The translations under genes and the position numbers were made by a program. Shown here piece after piece: positions 56,376 through 64,000 of a stretch of DNA of 64,000 nt (position 1 is its first letter; each line of letters begins with the position of its first letter). This stretch comes from Icerya purchasi. Lineage: Eukaryota; Arthropoda; Insecta; Hemiptera; Monophlebidae. The stretch is taken from positions 478,032,400-478,096,399 of the forward strand of contig CM077115.1 in NCBI GenBank assembly GCA_039619475.1, read 5' to 3'. A model generated the notes under the pieces. That model saw only the letters and a list, made by a program, of their open reading frames with translations, ran no database searches and was not told where the DNA came from.

Positions 56376-59300
56376 GTGATTACTCTGCCCCTAAATTTGG
56401 CACCTCTAATTGTTAGAAATTAAAAAATATAACGATACAAATTGGATTGTTATAAAAAACTTTACATACGCACATCCAATTTGTTTTTAATATTTCGTTA
56501 ATAATCCGCTTGTCACTGAAATCATTTTTATTTATTATTATTAAAATTCCGGAATACAGGTATGTACCTGAAGAATTTTTTTCTGAAACGATTACGTTAA
56601 TCCGAAGGAGGAGAAGGTTAAACAACACAATTACTATTCGACTACTGGCAAACCGTTTTTTTTTTTTTTTTTTCAATTGGAACGTCGTTCAAAATTAAAT
56701 ATAACGTTTACAGTTGGTGAAGAGTCTCATTTCACAGTAAATGCAGTCACTAGCTTATATGTATATATATTTTTTTTTTTTGAAGGATATAATAGGTCTG
56801 TGAATTCAATTTTTAGCGACTTTGTTAATCCAAAGATATCCCCATAGACGTTGTTTTTTATGTAATTTCCGTGAGTTAAATAAAAAGGTAAGAAAATACG
56901 AAAATAAGATATTGATCGATTTCGACTTGCTTTATTAAAATGCGCGGGTAGCCCTGAAAAGGGCTATTTCGAATTAATTGCTTTCGGCGAACGAGAAACA
57001 AAAGAACTGACGAGTGAAACAACAACCAAAATAAAAATACGAGACAAACCACTGAAAACGGGAACAAAACAAAACGAGCGAGCAAACGTCATACGTGATC
57101 GATACCACAGAACATAAACTTAAAACTTACATTTCGAGTGATAATAAACAATAAATGAGACTGCGCAAGGAGGAAAGAAAATGCCGACGATCAGATCTAA
57201 TTACACGAGCGCACTTGCATGCGAGCCGTGTAAACAATCGTTCAACAGACGTCAATGAAAATATGTATAGTATAAGATAGTGTATTATTATTCGTGCAAT
57301 TCTGTAACAAATTCTGGTAATTTTTTATGAATAATTTTGAACAACAATACGTCTAATTCCGTCTGGAGGAAGGTCTTTTTATCAAATTTCTGAATTTTAA
57401 AGGTCTACTCGTCGCATTGAAAGTTACGAGACAAATTTGCAATGTTGGCAAATTCACAAATATTTTCGTATCCGCTTAAAATGGAAAGATAGTATTTTAC
57501 TTTATCCTCATCGAGGCGACGTTATATTTATTTCTGAAGGCAGAAATTTTACATTTTTCAAAATATCGCGTTTACTTCAGTTGAAGAAGTCTCCAATAAA
57601 ATTTTTCCGGTTGACAACCTTGGACTGTTGTTTTTTAAAAAATTCTGTAAAGCTCTTTTTAAAAATTGATTTCAGAAACTTCCGTACCGCATTTTAATTT
57701 TTCTACTTTGCGAGTTCGTCGATAAATCGTAATTATGTAGAGTCGTAAATAATTACGCTGATCGCGATATGTTGTCACTTAGTTTATTCATTCAAAAAGA
57801 TTAAAATTTCCTTCACTTCTTCGTAGCTGATATCGGCAGCGCAATAGGTGTTTATTAAATTTCTAACGTAACAATAAAAATTACGACATCGCCGTGATGG
57901 ATCAAGTTAAAAGATGTAACGTAATTTATGCCTATTACCGGGAACTACGTCTTTCGTTTATACCGAGTGGATGAGTTTTTTTCCTACGATAGAGTTAGCC
58001 AGTGTGTGTTGTGGTGTTTAATAAATGCAAACTGCTCTTCATGTTTCTAAATCAGGATATGTATTAGCGTAGCGAGCCGTTAATATTGAAATGACCGACC
58101 ATTTTGGAAAGTTGTGGTGAGCAAGCGTAGCTGACCGTTTCAAGTCTGTTTGCGTTCGGTTTCCGCGTCCAATAGGCTCAGGTTGATCACTGTGCGAAGA
58201 TAACTTCGACCAGACACGTTGCCTGGTCATCGTTTAGGGGCGTTAGAAGAGCGCGTTTTATTTCCGCTCGTTAATTGGCGTTTTGTTATTTTTGCTTCGA
58301 CACACATTTGTCGTATTAATGTTACCGCAGAGGACAAAAAAGAACTGGGTTTTTTGGTAGACAACTTTTGAACAAAGGTTCAGGGAATTTTAGGGGATTT
58401 AGGAAGTGTGGTAAATTAGTGGCGAATCAAGATGTTCGATTAGGGGGGTCACGAGTTCTCATCTTGTTTTAGATTCAAGTCGCGTCGTCCAAGTAATCTG
58501 CGCAGTAGCCGGTTGTTGGGGCTATTTCGAAAAGTAACACTCGGTCCCGAAAGAAAGTAATTTTATTATAACCGTCGATCGTTTTGGCTACCGTTTATCA
58601 AGGAAATCAAATATATCATTATTTTCGCGCTTAATTTATTTTGATGCTCCGTCTTTCTTGTAGTTTAATGGATCAGAAAATTCTTATTTGTTGAACTTAT
58701 TTAACTTTATAATGTTTTTCGGCTGTCGCACGTACTTCCTCACTTTAAGATTTTTCTGTATTTTCATCTGTTGAATTACGGACTTTATCATTTCGGTGTC
58801 TTCCTTTTTCATCTGTTGAATTCATTATTATTAATTGCTTCTAACCGATATCGGGTTCGAATTTTATTGAGACTCTAGCTGACTTTGTTTCCTGGTGTTG
58901 ACGCTAGTGCGCCATGTAGAGAAAGAGGAGAAAAAAATGTTTAATCCCTTTTCAGAGATGACAGAGTTTATAAAAATTCCGAGAATTTTACGATTTCAAC
59001 CAGCGTTCTTTTTGTTTTATTCCTTTTTTCACTCATCGTCAGGCATTTTTTATTTTAAAAGCTATGTGAACAAAAATATAATTTTACAAATGTAGCAAAC
59101 GTGAAAAAAGGTACAAACGATATACAGTTTTTAAACACTCTCAACGGAAGATGGGCCGGGAAACCCAAAAAACTGATAATCGACACATCGTTCTATACTT
59201 TTCTTCTGTCTTGCAGTATTTGTAATTTTATTTATTTTAATAGTTAATAATTTTTATCGACAGAACGGGGGACGGTACATTTCTCTACATTTGAATTATT

Positions 59301-60289
59301 ATGATATCAAAAAGGCTCTCGAACTAGGTGGCGGACCAGTTAGTTCGGATTCCACCGTCGCATTCTGGGGAAATTTATAAAAGAGATTATCAAAATGCGC
59401 TAGTAGTTGTCAAGTATATATAATTTTTGATATAAATCTATCGGAAAAACCAATTTCAGTATCTTTTAATTGATTTAAAAAGGTACTTTTTTGTCATATT
59501 AATTAGAATGACGAAGGTTCGAATTTCCGCCATTAAGGTAACCCGATCGGTAAGTTTTTCTATTTATTATTATTCTTTTTTTTCGGCGATCATTAATCGA
59601 AAATTCCTGCTCATATTTGATAAGAATTCCGACGATGAAAATTGCACCCAAACAGATAAAAAACCTAATATAAATAAAGAAGTATTTGACATAGACAGCG
59701 GAACTGCAGGAAAAATCGAGCTGCACGTAAATATTTACGAGTTTTGATGATTTCTGTGATTTATAGCTGTATATATTCGCGTCTGTCTGAAACGTTATTA
59801 TTATTAAAAAAAAAAGAAGGAGGGGAGGGGGTCCTTGTTTTATTGCGTCACAGTTTTCATTTCGGGTTTGTTTATTTAATTTTTAAACTGAAAACGGGAT
59901 TTAATTAATGCGACTGCTCGAATTTGTGCTAAAAATGATCCGTAATTACAATGTCTCTATTTTGTCGAGAACCAGAAAACTCCTCTTTAGAGGAGCTTGT
60001 TCGAAGAGACGTTTCAAGTACGTTGAATTTAAATACGCTTGCCGGACGACGAACTGTTTTCACACACACGCGCGCGTTACGCTAAAAATGCGAACTCGTC
60101 TGCCCAAAAACTTCTTTCAATATTAAAACGAAAATAATTTCTTTTTCCCCTGATTTTCTTCGCTATTTTTAATTTTCATTTTTTTTAGTTTTCTTCTGTT
60201 CCACAATTTTTTCCTCTCCGTGTTAGCTATATTTTAAACAATTCTGCCAAAGTTTTAAATACCTAGCGATGCGAATCTATACGCTAATC
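56376..60289. other. No identifiable gene
   Basis: Mostly AT-rich. The 57.95 to 58.3 kb part is more GC-rich and has minus frame 58039..58230 with no domain. The two overlapping antisense frames at 59499..59747 are also unassigned. T-runs occur at 56659..56673 and 56769..56780. Confidence 0.35.
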
Positions 60290-60474
60290 GTGAATGAACA
60301 GAACTAACTAACACCGCCAATATAAAAATTATATCAAACCACGATTACATAAGAAAATAAACGGTCATTAGAAAATATTATTTAAAATTTTAAAATTAAA
60401 AATTAAATAGCGGATTATCTGTGTGTGTTGGGATAATTATGATTAATGCAGTTGTTTTTAAATTTGTTAATATA
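60290..60474 (-). repeat. Left arm of ~185-bp inverted repeat (Penelope-like 3' region)
   Basis: TATAAAAATTATATCAAACC through GGATAATTATGATTAATGCA and GTTGTTTTTAAATTTG recurs in reverse complement at 62451..62641 with only scattered differences. It lies directly downstream of a minus-strand GIY-YIG coding fragment, so it is probably the 3' untranslated or LTR-like part of a Penelope-like element. Confidence 0.85.
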
Positions 60475-60483
60475 CTACTAGCT

Positions 60484-60700
60484 TTAAGCAAAGTTTAATG
60501 TATTATAATTATTTATGTATTTTAAAATTTGTAGATCTGTCTCAATGTTAAACGTTAATTTATGTTCAGCTATAGTGGATTTATCTATATGACCATATTT
60601 TATTGCATATATATGTTCCTTATATCTTATTTTAAAATTTCTGTATATATGTATATAGGACAAACGAGGAGAAATGTTAAAAGAAGATATAAGGAACATA
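60484..60700 (-). pseudogene. Penelope-like GIY-YIG endonuclease fragment, minus copy
   Basis: The minus-strand frame contains FKIRYKEHIYAIKYGHIDKS, TIAEHKLTFNIETDLQILKY and INNYNTLNF. In Penelope-like retroelements the GIY-YIG domain ends with R[FY]KEH...AIKxGxxxSxxAEH followed by a DxxxLKILxxxxx block. The 'YIGQT' start of the domain is missing on this strand because the sequence crosses into the inverted partner. The first dozen residues of the 73-residue frame are not domain sequence. Confidence 0.7.
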
Positions 60701-60806
60701 TGCAATAAAATATGGTCATATAGTTAAATCCACTATAGCTGAACATAAATTATTAGAAATAAACGTAAATTAACCTTTAACATTGAGACAGATCTACAAA
60801 TTTTTA
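60645..60806 (+). pseudogene. Penelope-like GIY-YIG endonuclease fragment, plus copy
   Basis: The plus-strand frame VYMYIGQTRRNVKRRYKEHM begins at the YIG motif and stops after Gln. The following DNA then matches the same coding segment as the minus copy (GGTCATATAG, AAATCCACTATAGCTGAACA, CATTGAGACAGATCTACAAA) with indels. The two copies form a palindrome of about 105-bp arms (60522..60630 and 60683..60806). Confidence 0.75.
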
Positions 60807-60845
60807 AGTATATAAATCTAATATCTTTAAACGAGCAATTCTTGT

Positions 60846-60881
60846 ATATACATATATATATACATATATATATATATATAT
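60846..60881. repeat. AT-rich microsatellite (TATACA/TA units)
   Basis: TATACATATATATA-type run after the palindrome. Confidence 0.85.
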
Positions 60882-61010
60882 TTCGTATATCTCGGAAACT
60901 TGCACACTAAGGGCATTTTGGGCCAATAAATCGATCTGTCAAAGTCTAATCCATGGCAAAATTCGGTTTTACGAGTTTTAAATGAATTTAAATGTTTTCA
61001 GTATAATAAG

Positions 61011-61140
61011 AATCAGGGTTGGTGGCGCGATCTTTCGACGACGATCTAATCGTTTATTCTGCCTTTAGTATTATTTTTTGATTTTCGAACGCCGTCGATT
61101 ATCAGCTCTGGTAGAGCTTTTGTGTACGGGCCGGTGCCGT
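61011..61140 (-). repeat. Dispersed repeat C copy 2 (inverted match to 19533..19660)
   Basis: Starts AATCAGGGTTGGTGGCGCGA and includes TCTTTCGACGACGATCTAAT and AACGCCGTCGATTATCAGCT. All of this pairs in reverse complement with the 19.5-kb segment. The short minus-strand frame across it (61046..61246) is not shared intact by the other copy, so it is not supported as a gene. Confidence 0.8.
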
Positions 61141-61309
61141 CAATACTGGTAGGGCAAAGCAATAAAACATATGGTTTGGCAAAATAGGCGAGCGTGTAAT
61201 TCCAGATACCTGGAAAGGGCGCGGAACAAATAGGCAAAAAAAACATCGGTCTTGGTTCTCAGCCAATCAGCGGGCGGTCGCATAAAGGCGGTTCGAAAGG
61301 CTACGCATG

Positions 61310-61760
61310 CAGTAAAAATATATATTAATTACAACGCAATTCTTAGGCTACCACCGATTCGAAAAAATGTCCCAAAAAAATGTCCCAGAAAAATGTCCCA
61401 ATTTTATGTAACGTTTGTTATATTTTATAGAATTTTTGTAATTGTTATTTTACAAATGTCACAATATTATGTAACGAAATATGTAACGAAAATGTAACGA
61501 AAATGTAACGAAAAATATAACGAAAATGTAACGAAAAATATAACGAAAAAATGAATTAATTTTATATAATGAAAGTTAAATGTTAGGATAGGATTTTTGT
61601 GATTATGTTATTTTTCTTTTTGTGTTGATGCCAGTAAGAATTACGTTGTAAATTTTGATCATTTTATACAAAGTATAGAAGAGAAAGAGACAGAAATGAA
61701 AGCAAGAGGGGTCAAGCGGCACAGTCCCTTGCGAGGCCAAAATGACCGAGTTTATATGAG
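61310..61760 (+). repeat. Dispersed repeat D copy 3, longest
   Basis: TTAATTACAACGCAATTCTT and AGGCTACC are followed by AAATGTCCCA words, then a run of short ATGTAACGAAAA units (about 61470..61550). Next come GATGCCAGTAAGAATTACGT, TTTTGATCATTTTATACAAA and the closing CGAGGCCAAAATGACCGAGT. The same order is seen in antisense at 48870..49216. Confidence 0.85.
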
Positions 61761-62393
61761 TTCATTTTTTATTTCTTTTGTATTAATTTTCTATTTAAAT
61801 AAGAAAAAAAGAACTGCTTTTTAATAGCTACTAAACAAAAAAAGAAATAAGAAAATCGGTTAATAAACAGACGAGGACTTTACCTATTTATATTACAGAT
61901 ATTAGATGTTCCGCGTATTTATATATTTGTTTGTGAAAGTGAATTACTGAAATTATGTTGTACACATTTTGAAAATCTCCACCCTTATTATACTTTGCAG
62001 TGATTTAGTCGGAAATTTTTCCAAATTTGTTTTGAAAAACAGCTGATGGCGAGTAAAATTACAGGACGCTTTTTATTTGTTTTTATGACGAACAAACCGA
62101 TAGAGATAAAGCTGACGACCCTATATACCTAAAATATAAATGTTCTAATAGAAAACGTATAGAAATATGTTCATAAAAATCAACGTGTGCAGTAATTGGA
62201 AACATTTTCCAATCATCTGGAAAGCGAATTCGAAGGACCTCTACATTTTTGTTGCGTTCGGTATTGAAAAGCAAAGTTGTATGGAAAGAGGCTTTAAATT
62301 CATAAATGTGTTCATAAATTAGTTTTCAAATAGTTTATGTTTGGTGAATATGTATAAGATTAAAATAAAGTTAAGAAGTTAGAAAAAAAAAAT
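61761..62393. other. No identifiable feature
   Basis: AT-rich sequence. The minus frame 62083..62274 has no recognised domain. Confidence 0.35.
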
Positions 62394-62410
62394 ACCGAGC
62401 AAAGCTCGGT
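62394..62410. repeat. Perfect hairpin ACCGAG-CAAAG-CTCGGT
   Basis: A 6-bp GC-rich stem with a 5-base loop lies between an A-run and GCGCCC-like sequence, about 40 bases before the right inverted-repeat arm. It may be a terminal hairpin of the adjacent retroelement. Confidence 0.6.
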
Positions 62411-62450
62411 CGCCCAGGAATTAATTGTAATATATTATACTGAAAGATAT

Positions 62451-62641
62451 TATATTAACAAATTTAAAAACAACTGCATTAATCATAATTATCCAAACAC
62501 ACGGATAATCTGCTATTTAATTTTAAATTTTTAAATTTTAAATAATATTTTTTAATGACCGTTTATTTCCTTATGTAATTGTGATTTGATATAATTTTTA
62601 TACTGACGACTTATTGCGTTATTTAGTTTTGTTCATTTACG
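62451..62641 (+). repeat. Right arm of ~185-bp inverted repeat (Penelope-like 3' region)
   Basis: Reverse complement of 60290..60474. Its orientation makes it the plus-strand 3' region of a Penelope-like copy, but no plus-strand coding sequence is recognised immediately before it. Confidence 0.85.
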
Positions 62642-63684
62642 ATTTTAATTTATATTTTTATATTTCTATGTAAACGTTACTTATACAATTTTTTAAAACT
62701 TTTAATATTTTAATTTTATTAGTCATTTTTCATAATTTATATCTAATTGTGCAATAATCGACATTTTTCGTCATCGAATTTTATCCGTTTATTTTTTATA
62801 TTCAGTCATTGTTTTTATTAAATCGATATATTATATTAACTCCCATGATCATGAAGCATTGTCTTCGAAAGCGTCGGGTATATAATAAAAATTAAATAAT
62901 TATTTTATTGGTGTGTTTAATTTACTTAGTATATAGGAAAGATAAAGTCGAAGATAGCCGATTTATTTTTTAATCATTATTGTGGAGCGTGTCAACGATT
63001 GGGGCGCAGCAACAAAGGAAGTCACCTCGTATTTTTATTCGTTTGGAAGTGGAAGAAATAAAGGAATCTAAAGAAAGAATTACCGATAGAAATAGGAGGA
63101 AAAGGGTATGCGGGGCATTACTCCGGAGCTAGAAATGTATGATAAACGAGAGAGAAAACGTCCCATGATTAGGAATCGATAGAGAAAAAAGGAAAAACTC
63201 AAAAGAGCGATCGAATCTGCATTACGGGAATGACCAGTTTAGCGTATATATTTAAACTGTCAGCGTAATTTTCTCTTTAAACTCTCGTGCCCGGTGTACA
63301 CTGTGATAATTGGAAAGAATATTGAACTTTAATTCCAGAACCAGAAATTCCGAACAGTCCGAAGGAAATTACTTCATACCGACTGCCGAAACTGTCGTTG
63401 AACCGATTGAATAGTTCTTAAAATGATTACCAGGTCTTCGAACGATCGACTGAGTAAACGACTGCTGGAAAAAAAGTTGCCGGACCCAGTTCTGGAACGG
63501 TTGCGGATCGGTCGTTAATTTTCCAGTAAACTATTCCCGATTCGGTTTCTCAGAGGAGCTCATCGCTAATATACTCGTAGTATTATGTAATTGCGCCTGG
63601 TTTTATAAAACCTGCATAACAGTTTCCTTTTGGGGACATGCTCCCAAATTAAACGGTAAAATTGAAGCGTGGTATTAACTGTGC
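62642..63684. other. No identifiable gene
   Basis: AT-rich to 62.95 kb, then more balanced sequence to 63.6 kb without a recognised domain. Confidence 0.35.
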
Positions 63685-63708
63685 TTTTTTGTTTGCTTTT
63701 TCTGTGTT

Positions 63709-63930
63709 GTGTGTGCACATAACATCGTTTATGCAGTCTTCGCACAGTGGAATCATGACTGGATGTCTCAATCCACCTTTCTCAGAGAAATGAAACCTAT
63801 GACGGAGCCATGGTGGCTTCCAGTCGTAACGGAACGCAGAGTGTTCTCGGCAGTCAATCAACTGAGAACGGGACATACGTCTTTTTCCTTCGACTTCATC
63901 CTCAAACAAGCTCTAAAGTCAAATACCTGA
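63709..63930 (+). pseudogene. Probable retroelement RNase H-tether fragment at window edge
   Basis: The plus-strand frame includes WNHDWMSQSTFLREMKPMTE, PWWLPVVTERRVFSAVNQLR and TGHTSFSFDFI. The pattern 'W...W......PW........RR....VNxLRTGH' is typical of the segment after RNase H in LINE ORF2 proteins. The expected Cys/His block is not recognised beyond the stop at 63928..63930, although the window ends 70 bases later. It could alternatively be unrelated. Confidence 0.5.
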
Positions 63931-64000
63931 CCATTTTGTTCTATCGATGAACACCCATCAGTTTTGCACATCTGGCTGAAATATACACGTCTTAACGGGT

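Overview
The window is AT-rich eukaryotic DNA, almost certainly from an insect. It contains no operon-like layout, no compact genes and no prokaryotic signals. The only clear host coding sequence is one 297-bp immunoglobulin-domain exon at 23697..23993 on the minus strand. It has canonical splice sites and is phase 1 at both ends, and its composition and motifs point to the Sidestep family of insect axon-guidance receptors. On this reading the window is mostly intron of that gene, or intron plus flanking DNA. No other exon could be identified.

Most of the recognisable sequence is transposable-element debris from many lineages. Non-LTR retrotransposons dominate. Family A is an RNase H-bearing LINE with a poly(A) tail, with three 5'-truncated copies at 0.7, 28.9 and 39.8 kb. 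Family B is related and has three copies at 10.6, 26.0 and 45.8 kb; the last keeps an uninterrupted frame of about 970 codons carrying reverse transcriptase and RNase H. I-like elements lie at 4.1, 9.5, 12.1 and probably 20.6 kb. RTE-type or craniofacial-development-protein-2-like endonuclease/RT elements lie at 4.7, 7.8, 12.7, 34, 38.4 and 55.6 kb. Jockey/CR1-like remnants lie at 30.3 and 40.3 kb, and a further RNase H-domain fragment is probable at the right edge.

DNA transposons are also present. Two ZMYM1-like hAT elements have exact 8-bp target-site duplications (2132..3635 and 36201..38026). A 210-bp hAT MITE lies at 33215..33424, a mariner-type fragment is nested in a LINE at 31 kb, and several fold-back (inverted repeat) elements are present. 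The left edge carries a fragment resembling a Polinton/Maverick DNA polymerase. The right end (60.3 to 62.6 kb) holds a rearranged Penelope-like element, with GIY-YIG endonuclease fragments in inverted orientation and about 185-bp inverted flanks. tRNA-derived SINEs occur at 21.8, 35.0 and 43.7 kb. A family of repeats with a GTCCCA/TTATGTAACG array occurs at 43.5, 48.9, 49.3 and 61.3 kb.

I found no CRISPR array, gene cluster or obviously new system. The interest lies in well-delimited insertions, nested insertions, one nearly intact LINE frame and several unnamed fold-back or dispersed repeats. All family assignments come from reading motifs by eye; no similarity search was run. The long stretches between features are AT-rich, and nothing in them could be supported as a gene.
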